This document shows, piece after piece, positions 17,557 to 26,832 of a DNA stretch of 64,000 bases. The first letter of the stretch is position 1, and the number at the start of each line of letters is the position of its first letter. The notes beneath the pieces were generated by a model, which was not told where the DNA came from, searched no databases, and saw only the letters and a program-made list of their open reading frames with translations. Position numbers and translations under genes: made by a program. This DNA is from Arthrobacter sp. OAP107 (GTDB lineage: Bacteria; Actinomycetota; Actinomycetes; Actinomycetales; Micrococcaceae). The DNA is taken from assembly GCF_040546765.1 (NCBI RefSeq), contig NZ_JBEPOK010000001.1, positions 2,604,001 through 2,668,000 on the forward strand. The letters run 5' to 3'.

Positions 17557-18861
17557 ATGACTACTTCAGTGAGCGTGCCCCTCAATTCACGCGGAAAACT
17601 CGCTTCATCGTTGCCTGCAGAGCAGCTGGCAGAGATCACTGAGTTGTTTGCGTCCCGGCGCACGGGATATTCCCTCGACGCCCCCTTCTACACGGACCCC
17701 ACGGTTTTCAAAATCGACATGGAGGCCATATTTGGCAAGCACTGGATCTTTGCCGCCAGCACTGCTGAGCTGCCGGAGCCGGGCGATTACGTCACGGTCG
17801 ACTACGGGCCCTACTCCCTGATCGTGCTGCGCAACGACGACGGCGGCGTGAACGTCCTGCACAACGTATGCCGCCACCGTGGCGCCCGCGTCCTGACCGA
17901 ACCCGTGGGGTCCACTGGAAACCTGGTATGCGGCTACCACTCCTGGACTTACTCCCCCAGCGGCGATTTGATCCACGCGTCGGCACCGGGGGAAACGAAG
18001 TTCGACAAGAGTTGCTTCGGCCTCAAGCGCGCCCACGGCCGCGAGGTCGCCGGACTCATCTTCGTTTGCATTGCTGATGAGCCGCCGACGGACTTCGACG
18101 AAACCTCAAAGATCTTTGAGCCCTACCTCGCGCCCCACGATCTGTCGAAGACGAAAATCGCCTACCAGCAGAACATCATCGAAGAGGGCAACTGGAAGCT
18201 CGTCATGGAGAATAACCGTGAGTGCTACCACTGCGACGGCCACCCGGAGCTCGCGTGCTCCCTTTTCCCCACCTGGGGCCTGACCGAGGGCCTGATCCCG
18301 GCCCATCTCGAGGAAGTGTGGAACCGCAACAAGGAAGCACAGTCCTCGCTCGAGGAGCGTTGCCGCCGCTATGGCCTTCCGTACGAGGTCATCGAGGAGC
18401 TTGACACGCGCATCGCGGGAATCCGCATCTCACGGGAATCGCTTGACGGTGAGGGCGAATCGTTCTCTCCCGACGGACGCAGGCTTTCCAAGAAACTGCT
18501 CGGTGACTTGCGGGACTTCCGCCTTGGCCGCTGCTCGATGCACCTGCAGCCCAACAGCTGGTTCCATTTCCTGGGGGACCACGTCATCACATTCGGCGTC
18601 TTCCCCATCAACGAACACCAGACCCTCGTACGCACCACCTGGCTGGTGGCTGACGACGCCGAGGAAAGCGTTGATTACGATCTGGAAAAACTCACCTACA
18701 CCTGGAAGCAGACAAATCTGCAGGACAAAGCGTTCGTGGAGCTGTGCCAGAAGGGCGCCGGCAGCCCCGCCTACGAGCCCGGCCCCTACATGAAGAGCGA
18801 ATACCAGGTCGAGGCGTTCATCAACTGGTACGTGCAGCGCGTGCAGGAGCACTTGGCATGA
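17557..18861 (+). CDS. gbcA: Rieske non-heme iron oxygenase, glycine betaine demethylase large subunit
   Basis: 434 aa. The Rieske 2Fe-2S site is CRHRGARVL...CGYHSWTY (CxH...CxxH, residues about 107-130). The iron-binding region ENNRECYHCDGHPEL carries the HxxxxH-type ligands and is typical of GbcA and the related stachydrine demethylases. The expected reaction is O2-dependent removal of a methyl group from glycine betaine as formaldehyde, giving dimethylglycine. GGGAGG six bases upstream fixes the ATG. It overlaps gbcB by 4 bp (ATGA). Proline betaine is an alternative substrate; the dimethylglycine oxidase elsewhere in the window favours glycine betaine. Confidence 0.82.
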   Translation: MTTSVSVPLNSRGKLASSLPAEQLAEITELFASRRTGYSLDAPFYTDPTVFKIDMEAIFGKHWIFAASTAELPEPGDYVTVDYGPYSLIVLRNDDGGVNVLHNVCRHRGARVLTEPVGSTGNLVCGYHSWTYSPSGDLIHASAPGETKFDKSCFGLKRAHGREVAGLIFVCIADEPPTDFDETSKIFEPYLAPHDLSKTKIAYQQNIIEEGNWKLVMENNRECYHCDGHPELACSLFPTWGLTEGLIPAHLEEVWNRNKEAQSSLEERCRRYGLPYEVIEELDTRIAGIRISRESLDGEGESFSPDGRRLSKKLLGDLRDFRLGRCSMHLQPNSWFHFLGDHVITFGVFPINEHQTLVRTTWLVADDAEESVDYDLEKLTYTWKQTNLQDKAFVELCQKGAGSPAYEPGPYMKSEYQVEAFINWYVQRVQEHLA

Positions 18862-20264
18862 TTGAACTCCGCACCGACACGGCAATCCAGGAACCACAGC
18901 GCATTCGCGGTCTTGAGATGCCGTGGAACAGGGTGCTGGGCAGTACCGAGGGACCCGCCCGCGCCGCCCACGCATTGGGCCCCTGGCATCCGCAGGAGTT
19001 CATGGCCGAATGCGTCGAGACCGTTCCCGAGGCGGGCGGCATGATGACCTTCGTGTTCCGCCGCTGCGACGGTGCGCCGCTGGCATTCCGTGCGGGCCAG
19101 TACGTGAACGTCGCCTTTCCTGTGAACGGCGAGGACCAGGATCCGGTGGACCGCAGCTACTCGCTGTCCAGTTCGCCCACCCAGCCGTGGACCTTCAACA
19201 TCACAGTCAAACGCGACCCCACTGGACTCGTCTCACCCTGGGTCCACGAAAACGTCAAACCCGGCACCGTCCTCGAGATGCTCGGACCGGTCGGGGCATT
19301 CCACCTGCCTGACGCGGACCGTCGGGCACGGTACCTCTTGCTGGCCGCCGGCGCAGGCATCACCCCCATCATGTCCATGGTGCGGACCATCCACTCCCTG
19401 CCCGGGCAGGCCGATGTCGTGGTGCTCTACCACGGAGCGGAGGCCGGAGGATATGCCTTCCACCAGGAGCTGGCCTACATCGCCTCCGTGGACTCGCGCG
19501 TCAAGGTCTTCTACTCCCTGGGTGACCGGAGCAAGCCTGAAGGGTGGGAATGGCTCAGCGGAAGGCTGACTGCGGCCATGCTCGACGAGGTTGCCCCCGA
19601 TGCCAACGGCCGCCAGGTCTATGCCTGCGGCCCCGAGGGTTACCTGAACACCGCGACCGAGCTCCTGGAGAATGTCGGCGTCGATGACACCTCCATCAAC
19701 ATGGAATTCTTCACGGGGGACCGCCAGACGATCCTGGAATACCAGGCGGAGATCGCGCTTGCGTCGGACATCGCGGAGGAAATCGCCGAGGAGATCGCCG
19801 ATTCCGCCGAGGACTACTACGAAAGCCAGCCCAGCGCGTTCGGGCTCTACGAGCCCGGCTACGACGCCGAGGGACCACTGAAGGCCACGGGGCTGCCGCT
19901 GGAAACTGTCGACCCGGACTCCCCCGCCCCCGACGGCAGGTCGGATCTGGGGCCGGAGGCTGGGACCCCGGACGCCTCGGGCTTTGACACCGTGGGAACG
20001 GGAAGCCTCACCCTGTCCTTCATGCGCACAGGCATCAATGTGCAGATCGACCCCGACGAACACATCCTCGGCGCGGCCCAGCGTGCGGGCGTCAGGATCG
20101 GCGCGAACTGCAAGGAAGGCATGTGCGGCTCCTGCAAGGTCGTCAAGCTTTCCGGCGAGGTCGAGATGAACCACCAGGGCGGGATCCGGAAACGCGAAAT
20201 CGATGCAGGGAAGTTCCTGCCGTGCTGCTCCACCGCGCAGAGCGACTTGGTGATCGACGCCTAG
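18858..20264 (+). CDS. gbcB: Ferredoxin-NAD(P)H reductase subunit of the betaine demethylase, with extended linker
   Basis: 468 aa. An FNR-type module (RSYSLSSSP flavin motif, AAGAGITPIMSM, VYACGPEGYL) supplies electrons, and a C-terminal plant-type 2Fe-2S ferredoxin has CKEGMCGSC plus a later CC. Between them is an unusual acidic stretch of about 100 residues (roughly 295-395, with repeats such as AEEIAEEIAD and a Pro/Asp/Gly-rich part). Typical GbcB proteins, as I know them, are near 360-370 aa, so the linker explains the extra length. It is coupled to gbcA by an ATGA overlap. An IS110 element begins about 10 bp after the stop codon, so any native downstream gene has been displaced. Confidence 0.8.
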   Translation: MIELRTDTAIQEPQRIRGLEMPWNRVLGSTEGPARAAHALGPWHPQEFMAECVETVPEAGGMMTFVFRRCDGAPLAFRAGQYVNVAFPVNGEDQDPVDRSYSLSSSPTQPWTFNITVKRDPTGLVSPWVHENVKPGTVLEMLGPVGAFHLPDADRRARYLLLAAGAGITPIMSMVRTIHSLPGQADVVVLYHGAEAGGYAFHQELAYIASVDSRVKVFYSLGDRSKPEGWEWLSGRLTAAMLDEVAPDANGRQVYACGPEGYLNTATELLENVGVDDTSINMEFFTGDRQTILEYQAEIALASDIAEEIAEEIADSAEDYYESQPSAFGLYEPGYDAEGPLKATGLPLETVDPDSPAPDGRSDLGPEAGTPDASGFDTVGTGSLTLSFMRTGINVQIDPDEHILGAAQRAGVRIGANCKEGMCGSCKVVKLSGEVEMNHQGGIRKREIDAGKFLPCCSTAQSDLVIDA

Positions 20265-20274
20265 GGTGTGTCTA

Positions 20275-21534
20275 CTAAGAAAACGAAGGTGAGCTCCCTG
20301 CGGAAAGTGGGGTGAGGTTGGGCTCGAATCCGAGGGCGACCATTCGGCGTTGGAGGCGTTTCCTGGCGCGTTCGGGGTTCGTTTTGTCGTAATGATCGAT
20401 GCCGAGTTCGTCGTAGGCGACTCCGTCGTGGAGCATGTTCCAGATGACGACGAGCAGCGTGTGTTGGAGTGCGACTACGGCACGCAGGGCGCCGGCATGG
20501 GACTGTATGCGACGGTATTTCACGGCGAGGTAGGTCGTTTTTGATCGGGACACGGCCAGGGCCGCGATTCCCAGTGCGGCTTTGAGGTAGTGGTCGCCGG
20601 GTCGGGTTTGGGTGGACTTGATTCGTCCAGCGGACTCGTTTTGGCTCGGACATACTCCCGCCCACGATGCCAGATGCCCCGCAGTGTCAAACACGTTCAT
20701 GTCGACGCCGGCTTCGGCAATGATGACGTTGGCGACATTCTTCGAAATCCCAGGGACGGTCATCAGCAGCTCCCGGGCTAAGGAAAAAGGTTCCATGACC
20801 GTGTCGATGCGGGTGTCGAGGGCCGCGAGGGTCGCCTCGATTTGGTCGATGCGGTTCAGGTGCAGCTGCACCATGAATGCGTGGTGGTCGGTGAAGCGGC
20901 CCGTGAGGGCTTCGATCAGCGCCGCGGATTTGCGGTGCATCGAGGCGTGCGCCAGCGAAGCTAAGGCATGCGGGTCACGTTCTCCGGATACGAGAGCGTT
21001 GAGGATGCTGCGGGCGGACTGGGTGCTCAGCGTGCTGACGACCGATGACAACTTGATGTTGGAATCTTCCAGCGCTTTTTCCAGCCGTGAAAATTCGCGG
21101 GTGCGCTCATGAGTCAGGTTCGACCGCGTCCGGGTCAAATCCCGCAACTGACGGATCGGCTCGGGCGGCACGAAACTGCCCCGCAGCAGGTTGTGGGCAG
21201 CAAGCTCCGCCAGCCATGTCGCATCTGAAACATCGGACTTGCGCCCCGGGATATTCCGCGCAGCTTTAGCATTGACCAGTTGCACATTCAGCGACTCCGC
21301 CAGCAGGAAGTAGAACGGTTTCCAGTAGTCGCCGGTGGCCTCCATCACCACCACTGTCACTGCGGCGGCCTCCAGATCACGGCGCAGGCGCACGATCTCA
21401 TTCGTCGTCGACCCATATGTGGTCACTGTCCTACTGGACGTTCCTGCCCGCGCTCCTGGTATCCGGATGCAGACCTTCGCATCGCCTTTGGAGATATCCA
21501 TTCCCGCGGCACGCTCGTGCACGATGTCCATCAT
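20275..21534 (-). mobile_element. IS110 family transposase, intact
   Basis: 419 aa. The N-terminal DEDD RuvC-like domain starts AAGMDISKGDAKVCIRI and continues VVVMEATGDYWKPFYF and SDVSDATWLAELAAH. The C-terminal transposase_20 domain has LLMTVPGISKNVANVIIAEAG and SWAGVCPSQNESAGR with the family serine region. The frame is complete, so the element may still be mobile. IS110 elements lack ordinary inverted repeats. Beyond its start lies a hairpin (21559-21578) that may belong to the non-coding end used for the guide RNA in this family. Confidence 0.9.
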
Positions 21535-21558
21535 CTACTCCTCACCTCCGGTCCAAGA

Positions 21559-21578
21559 ACACCACCGACTGGTGGTGT
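21559..21578. repeat. Perfect hairpin in the IS110 non-coding end
   Basis: 8-bp arms ACACCACC/GGTGGTGT around GACT, 25 bp upstream of the transposase start codon. Confidence 0.5.
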
Positions 21579-21764
21579 CAGGTGCCGCGGGAAGGGCGGG
21601 GAAATGATTCAGGAATCTACTAAACGGGCTCGTCAAAACCCCAGGCTGCAGGGCTTGCGGCACCAATCCACGGTTCCCGTGGAAGCCCTCCACGCCACGC
21701 TCCTAAACAGGCTCTGAGCACTAAGACACAGCGGCGTCGACCGCGGCACCGCCATCATCCGCTA

Positions 21765-22460
21765 CTACCCAAGCGAGCCACAAGGCCGATTTCTCAAGCC
21801 CACAACGCCGCGGAGCGGCTCCCCAGCTCCTAAAGCTGTCAGCCAGATGCTAACTGCCCGGAGAACGGCTCCGCCGCGGTAGGTGAGTGCGAGTTTGTCG
21901 TAGCGCGTTGCCAACGCACGCCACTGCTTGAAGATGTTGAAGTTGCGTTCGACGACGTTGCGGCCTTTGTAGTCCTCTTTGTCGAAGGCCGACGGCCTGC
22001 CGCCGGTGGAGCCGCGTCGTTTTCGGTGACCGATCTGATCGGATGGTTGCGGGATGACCGCCGCGATGCCGCGGTCGCTAAGGTGGGTCCGGATCGCCCT
22101 GGATGAGTATGCGCGGGCTCGGTCCGGGCGGGTTCGTGGCCCGCCCGGGCGGGCGCGGTTGATCTTCAGTTGGTCCATCAGGTGGGTGAACATCCGCGCA
22201 TCTCCGCCCTGACCGGTGGCGACCAGCAGTAGTAATGGCATGCCTTTGCCGTCGACGAGGGCTTGGATCTTGGTACTCAGACCGCCGCGGGAACGGCCGA
22301 TCGCATGATCGGTCTGGGTCATCAAACAGATTCATGTAATTCGACGTGGCCCTCTGTGGTGCGGGAAAGGTTGGTGCCGTGCTGGTGGGCGCGGTTCACC
22401 ATCGAGTCGACCGAGACTGACCAGTCCCCTTCGCCCCGGGCGTCAGGCTCCGTTAGCAGC
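21765..22460 (-). pseudogene. IS5-type transposase, truncated and frameshifted
   Basis: Read leftward: DWSVSVDSMVNRAHQH and TTEGHVELHES (22322 and above), then after a shift DHAIGRSRGGLSTKIQALVDGKG to YKGRNVVERNFNIFKQ. These are the IS5-family DDE core segments. The first 90 or so residues are absent. The break sits between about 22446 and 22466, exactly where the deaminase 3' fragment begins, so this IS end marks the right edge of the inserted block. Confidence 0.72.
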
Positions 22461-22465
22461 CCGGC

Positions 22466-22795
22466 CACAGCGGTCACAACGTGCGTGTCCAAAATGGCGA
22501 TCCAATCGCCCACCGCGAGATGTCCGCGCTGCGCGCTGCCGGACGCCAGAAGAGTTGCCGGGACACAACGCTCTACACCACCCTGGCGCCATGTGCGATG
22601 TGTACTGGGACCATTATCCAGTTCAAGATCCCGCGCGTAGTGGTGGGCGAGGCCGAGACGTTCCCAGTCGAATTCGATCTTCTGCGCTCATGCGGCGTCG
22701 AAGTGGTGGTGTTGAATGATGCCCGGTGCGTGGAGATGATGCGCACCTTTCAGGACAAACACCCCGAACTGTGGGCTGAGGACATCGCCGAGTAA
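22466..22795 (+). pseudogene. Cytosine deaminase (Fcy1-like), 3' fragment
   Basis: Reads SGHNVRVQNGDPIAH, REMSALRAAGR, DTTLYTTLAPCAMC and ends HPELWAEDIAE. This is the whole zinc-binding part (HxE and PCxxC) and C-terminus of yeast-type cytosine deaminases. An in-frame TAG lies just upstream at about 22455, and no good start codon precedes the HxE motif. The matching N-terminus is at 10469-10579. Without it the protein lacks the substrate-side first strand and is probably inactive. Confidence 0.75.
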
Positions 22796-23035
22796 CTCCC
22801 GGCACAAAGGAGGACCGGCGGTGGAATGCACCTGAGGAGCGCCGAGCGCACGCCGCACCCTGACCGGCAAGCGATCCGTGTCGCAATGACGCCCTGAGGG
22901 ATGATCGGCAGCCACCGCCGCAGGGAACACGGCCGCCTCGTCAGCGAAGTCATGCCCTAACGCCCGGGAACCCCCATGGCTAGGTAACGAACCATACGTC
23001 AACACACGCCAACAAACGCCAAAGGAGATAGGCCC

Positions 23036-23431
23036 TTGAAGAAGTACGGACCCCTGGACCCTATTCCACCGGCCGGGCACAAGTCATGTTCCCTTTCCCC
23101 TAGCCGCGCCATGAATAAGCAGAACAGACACTCAAAGCCGACGATGGGCCAGGTGAAAAGCTACCGCCGGGCGCAAAAAGAATCTGGCTCCGAATTGTTC
23201 TGGAATCATGTCGTCCTCCCCCGGACCTTCCATGAAGAACAAGAACGGCCACCGAAGCGGTGCAGGAGGAACCTAGTGAACACACCGCGATGCACCAAAG
23301 AAACCCGCACCAAATTTTTCACAGGTCATGTTGGCAGAGCCATAAACGCCCATGAAGTGGTAACGAACAACAACCCGTCCATCCAGAAAGGCAAGGAGGC
23401 AGCCCGCCACAGCAGCACCTGCCACCAATGA
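23036..23431 (+). CDS. Hypothetical protein, 131 aa, weak
   Basis: A TTG start is preceded by AAAGGAG at good spacing, which is the main support. The protein is basic (many K/R/H) without hydrophobic segments or a family I know, and codon use is less GC-biased than in neighbouring genes. It sits in a 1.2-kb stretch after the deaminase fragment that otherwise has no gene. It could be a chance frame. Confidence 0.3.
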   Translation: MKKYGPLDPIPPAGHKSCSLSPSRAMNKQNRHSKPTMGQVKSYRRAQKESGSELFWNHVVLPRTFHEEQERPPKRCRRNLVNTPRCTKETRTKFFTGHVGRAINAHEVVTNNNPSIQKGKEAARHSSTCHQ

Positions 23432-23667
23432 AAAAGGCCCCCGAAGAGGCCCAGAGGTGAACAATATGTGCACACTCAGAGGCTCACAAGCCCCTGAACA
23501 GGGAAAACACGTGCACGAGGTGGGACTCGAACCGGGCGCTCCCTCTGAAAATCCGCATTGGGCCTCCTTCGAACATCTATCTCATGGGCGAAACAATAGA
23601 AGAGGGCATGACCGAACCTCGCCCCATCGGGGCATCGAACGGCCAAGAGGCCCAGCTCGCTTCCCCT

Positions 23668-23695
23668 CCATGACGGAATCGCAGTTATCGGCTCT
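23668..23695 (+). repeat. dif-like site B
   Basis: CCATGACGGAA / TCGCAG / TTATCGGCTCT, then TTGAC. Same layout and orientation as the other six sites. Confidence 0.55.
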
Positions 23696-23920
23696 TTGAC
23701 TTGGCCTGCTGGAAGGGGTCGTCAACGCCACTTGCCCCCCGCTTCCTTGGCTCGCTTCAGTTGTCGGCGACATCCCTAGCCAACTTCAGGGGGCGGGACG
23801 TAGCTTTTAGACACGGAACTCCGGTCTGCCGCTCTTGGCCAGGGTTCCGCTACTTGGACCGCCAGGAAAGGTCGGCGTGTTCGGGCCCTACTCGTGTGAA
23901 GCTTCGGCAGGAATATGCAG

Positions 23921-23948
23921 GGTCGACGGAATATCAACTATCGGCTCC
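23921..23948 (+). repeat. dif-like site C
   Basis: GGTCGACGGAA / TATCAA / CTATCGGCTCC, then TTGAATTGCTT. The flank after the right arm closely matches that of site E (TTGAATCGCTT). It lies 56 bp before the ECF41 sigma gene. Confidence 0.6.
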
Positions 23949-24003
23949 TTGAATTGCTTGGGAGAACAATTCCAGCGTTCACAGCCAGCCCAGGCTCCAA
24001 CCC

Positions 24004-24921
24004 GTGAGCAGTAACATTGGGCGCATGGATGCCGACACAGGGTCAACGGCCGAACTGGAAACGGCATCGACAATTTTCGCTGAGGTCCGTCCTCGATTGT
24101 TCGGGATCGCCTACCGCATGCTCGGCAGTGTCAGCGAGGCGGAGGACATCGTCCAGGAGACGTGGGTCCGATGGCAGACATGCGACCGCAGCCTGGTTCG
24201 GCATGCCCCGGCGTTCCTGGCGACCACCGCCACCCGTCTTGCCATCAACGCCGGGCAGTCGGCACGTGTCCGTCGTGAGACGTACGTCGGTCCCTGGCTG
24301 CCCGAGCCTGTGGACACAAGCGCCGACCCCGAACTGGGCGCCTTGCACGGTGAAGCGCTCGAGTTTGCGGTGTTGCTGATACTGGAAAAGTTGTCGCCGA
24401 CCGAACGGGCGGCCTACGTGCTGCGGCAAGCGTTCGACTACCCGTATGAGCAGATCGCTGAGGTCATCCAGCAGACAGAAGGGAATGCCCGCCAATTGGT
24501 CAGCCGGGCGCGCAAACGCCTTGCTGAGGAGAAACGCGCCGAGGTGAGCGTGAGTGAGCAGCGGCAGCTGCTGGAGGCATTCCTTGCTGCTGCCCGGACC
24601 GGAAACCTGGCCGCGCTGGAGGCACTGTTCGCCGCCGACGTCGTCAGTTACTCCGACGGCGGCGGTAAGGTGCGGGCTTCCAAATTCCCTGTTGTCGGAC
24701 GGGAACGGGTCGCGAAGTACTACCAGGCGTTCGCGTCGCGTTTCTGGCTTGGTGTCGATACCCAGCCCTTTATGGCCAACGGCCGGCCTTGCGCACTGCT
24801 GGCCCAGGACGGTGTGGTGTTTGCGGTGGTGACTCTCACTGCGTCTGCCGATGGTATCGACCGGCTGTTGTGGACGATGAATCCAGACAAACTCTCCGGC
24901 GTGACAAGGGTTGGCGGCTGA
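24004..24921 (+). CDS. ECF41-type RNA polymerase sigma factor (SigJ-like)
   Basis: 305 aa. Region sigma2 (PRLFGIAYRMLGSVSEAED, residues about 28-90), sigma4 (LSPTERAAYVLRQAF and YEQIAEVI, about 130-175), then a SnoaL-like C-terminal extension that acts as a built-in control domain in ECF41. Three ECF41 hallmarks are visible: WLPEP after sigma2, SDGGGK in the extension and NPDKL near the end. Start is GTG 24004, with ATG 24025 as an alternative. There is no anti-sigma gene, as usual for this group. ECF41 members normally drive a neighbouring oxidoreductase or epimerase gene, here the pair at 25026 and 25813. Confidence 0.9.
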   Translation: MSSNIGRMDADTGSTAELETASTIFAEVRPRLFGIAYRMLGSVSEAEDIVQETWVRWQTCDRSLVRHAPAFLATTATRLAINAGQSARVRRETYVGPWLPEPVDTSADPELGALHGEALEFAVLLILEKLSPTERAAYVLRQAFDYPYEQIAEVIQQTEGNARQLVSRARKRLAEEKRAEVSVSEQRQLLEAFLAAARTGNLAALEALFAADVVSYSDGGGKVRASKFPVVGRERVAKYYQAFASRFWLGVDTQPFMANGRPCALLAQDGVVFAVVTLTASADGIDRLLWTMNPDKLSGVTRVGG

Positions 24922-24938
24922 CGCAATTTTCCAAAGCC

Positions 24939-24965
24939 TGTCACAGATTGGTGTGATCTCCGGTC
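24939..24965 (+). promoter_or_regulatory. Candidate ECF41 promoter
   Basis: TGTCACA (24939-24945), 16-bp spacer, then GGTC (24962-24965). The ECF41 target consensus, as I recall it, is TGTCACA-N16-CGTC, so only one base differs. It lies 60 bp before the first NAD(P)-binding gene, where the sigma factor's target should be. Confidence 0.65.
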
Positions 24966-25025
24966 ATAGCTGGTGGACGGGATGCCACTGCATTCCGCTA
25001 AGCCTTTATCGGAGGGAAGATCATC

Positions 25026-25781
25026 ATGAAGATCGTTGTAACCGGCGGCACTGGGCTGATCGGCAAGCAGGTTGTGGAGATCCTCAGCAGTCAGGGCCAT
25101 GAGGCTAAAGCGGCGTCCCCTTCCACCGGGGTCAATTCCGTGACCGGCCAGGGATTGGATGAGGCGATGGTGGGGGCGGACGTAGTCGTCGACTTGACGA
25201 ACACCGCCGATTTCGATGAGAAGGTGGTCGTTCCCTTCTTCTCCACGTCATCCCGCAACCTCCTCGCTGCCGGGAAAAGGGCCGGCGTACGGCATCACGT
25301 GGCCCTGTCAGTCGTGGGAACCGACCGCATCGGCGTCGGCTACTTCGCCGGAAAAACCGCGCAGGAGAAGGCAATTAGAGAAGGCGGAGTGCCATACACC
25401 ATTCTGCGGGCCACTCAATTCTTCGAGTTCCTCCCGATGATCGCCGATGCAGGAACCCGCGACGGGTCGGTTTACGTGACAAGTCACCTGATGCAGCCGA
25501 TGGCTGCTGCCGACGTTGCCCGCATTGTGGCGGAGACGGCCCTCTCGCCCGCGATTGACGGCGTCCTTGAAATGGCGGGCCCTGAGCGCGCAGGACTTAC
25601 TGAATTCGTAGGTCGTGTTCTCGCTGCCCGCAACGACTCCCGCCCAGTGGTCACTGATCCCCAGGCCGGCTACTTCGGCATACCAATCGAAGAGACCAGC
25701 ATCGTTCCCGTGGGTGAATCCCGCATCGGGGACATCACCCTCAAGGAGTGGCTGAATGCGACCTCCCAGCCCGGCCTGTAG
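25026..25781 (+). CDS. NmrA/atypical SDR NAD(P)-binding protein, copy 1
   Basis: 251 aa. Rossmann motif GGTGLIGKQV at the N-terminus, then VDLTNTADF, HHVALSVVG and TILRATQFFEF, the pattern of NAD(P)H-binding NmrA-type proteins related to quinone reductase QorB. The classical SDR YxxxK is not evident. CGGAGGG precedes the ATG. It follows the ECF41 gene and a matching promoter and is the likely sigma target. The gene at 25813 is a close paralogue, so a tandem duplication occurred. The substrate is unknown; a redox or electrophile response is plausible. Confidence 0.87.
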   Translation: MKIVVTGGTGLIGKQVVEILSSQGHEAKAASPSTGVNSVTGQGLDEAMVGADVVVDLTNTADFDEKVVVPFFSTSSRNLLAAGKRAGVRHHVALSVVGTDRIGVGYFAGKTAQEKAIREGGVPYTILRATQFFEFLPMIADAGTRDGSVYVTSHLMQPMAAADVARIVAETALSPAIDGVLEMAGPERAGLTEFVGRVLAARNDSRPVVTDPQAGYFGIPIEETSIVPVGESRIGDITLKEWLNATSQPGL

Positions 25782-25812
25782 CTCGTTACAAGAAATTATT
25801 GAAAGGAAGATC

Positions 25813-26556
25813 ATGAAGATCGTAGTTATCGGCGGTACTGGCCTGATCGGCTCGAAACTGGTCGGCAGGCTCCGCGAACACGGACACGAAGCAGTGGCCG
25901 CCTCCCCTGACTCGGGGGTGAACACGCTCACCGGCGAGGGCCTCTCGAATATGCTGCAGGGAGCCGACACCGTAGTCGATGTGTCGAACTCACCCTCGTT
26001 TGAACATACTGCTGTGCTGGATTTCTTTACCACCTCCACCCGCAACCAGCTCGCCGCCGAGAAACAGGCCGGTGTTGGGCACCATGTCGCCCTGTCGGTC
26101 GTGGGCACCGAGCGCCTGGCCGAGAGCGGCTACTTCCGGGCGAAAATTGCTCAGGAGAAGCTCATCAAGGAAGCGGGCGTCCCGTATTCGATCGTTCATG
26201 CAACGCAGTTTTTCGAGTTCGTCAAGAGCATCGCCCAGGCAGCGACCGAGGGAAACACCGTTCGGCTGTCACCCGCCCTGATCCAGCCCATGGCCGCCGA
26301 AGACGTAGCCACCGCCGTTGCACGCACCGCACTCGAACGTCCATTAAACGCTACCGTTGAGGTCGCCGGCCCCGAGCAGTTCGGTCTCGACGACCTCATC
26401 CGCAAAGGCCTCAGCTTCCATGGGGACCCCCGCGAGGTCGTCACCGACCCCACCGCACGCTACTTCAACGCCATGCTCCAGGATGGCGAACTGCTTCCAG
26501 GAATCGACGCGACCATTTATGAAACCCGCTTCGAAGAATGGCTGAACCAGCAGTAG
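25813..26556 (+). CDS. NmrA/atypical SDR NAD(P)-binding protein, copy 2
   Basis: 247 aa. Same architecture as the upstream gene (VIGGTGLIGSKLVG, HHVALSVVGTERL, SIVHATQFFEF). Start ATG 25813 has AAAGGAAGA upstream; the longer frame from 25756 overlaps the preceding gene's end and is not used. The 31-bp gap implies cotranscription with copy 1. A GC-rich palindrome follows the stop. The two copies have diverged clearly, so they may have different substrates or form a heterodimer; that is inference. Confidence 0.87.
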   Translation: MKIVVIGGTGLIGSKLVGRLREHGHEAVAASPDSGVNTLTGEGLSNMLQGADTVVDVSNSPSFEHTAVLDFFTTSTRNQLAAEKQAGVGHHVALSVVGTERLAESGYFRAKIAQEKLIKEAGVPYSIVHATQFFEFVKSIAQAATEGNTVRLSPALIQPMAAEDVATAVARTALERPLNATVEVAGPEQFGLDDLIRKGLSFHGDPREVVTDPTARYFNAMLQDGELLPGIDATIYETRFEEWLNQQ

Positions 26557-26559
26557 CGG

Positions 26560-26571
26560 ACCCCGCGGGGT
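26560..26571. terminator. GC palindrome after the ECF41 operon
   Basis: ACCCCGCGGGGT, a perfect 12-bp palindrome 4 bp after the stop codon. No T-tract, so only a weak terminator candidate. Confidence 0.35.
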
Positions 26572-26723
26572 GTCCTTCACAGAGGACCGTTGTAAGGGCA
26601 CTCCGCGCCCAGCTATTCGGTAGAACGCGCTGACCAGAGCCCGGTCGAGGAGTTCACCCATGCCCTTCGCACCGCTCTTCTTGCTCCGCGGGATCAGCAC
26701 GCACGGTTTTCCCAACCGAGGCA

Positions 26724-26751
26724 CGTTGACGGAACCTCAATTATCGGCCTT
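26724..26751 (+). repeat. dif-like site D
   Basis: CGTTGACGGAA / CCTCAA / TTATCGGCCTT, then TTGTC. It closes the ECF41 module (sites C to D, 2.8 kb). Confidence 0.6.
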
Positions 26752-26832
26752 TTGTCAGCAGCTCGCCGCGGTCTGCTTATTTCCCGGATTCGGCTTCCCT
26801 TGGCGGTTGCCGGGCTATCGGTGGTGAAGGTC

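Noticed and set aside
23487..23515. tRNA-like text GGTGGGACTCGAACC (minus-strand T-arm look)
   Set aside because: The stem halves do not pair and no anticodon or acceptor stem follows; not a tRNA gene, at most a fragment.
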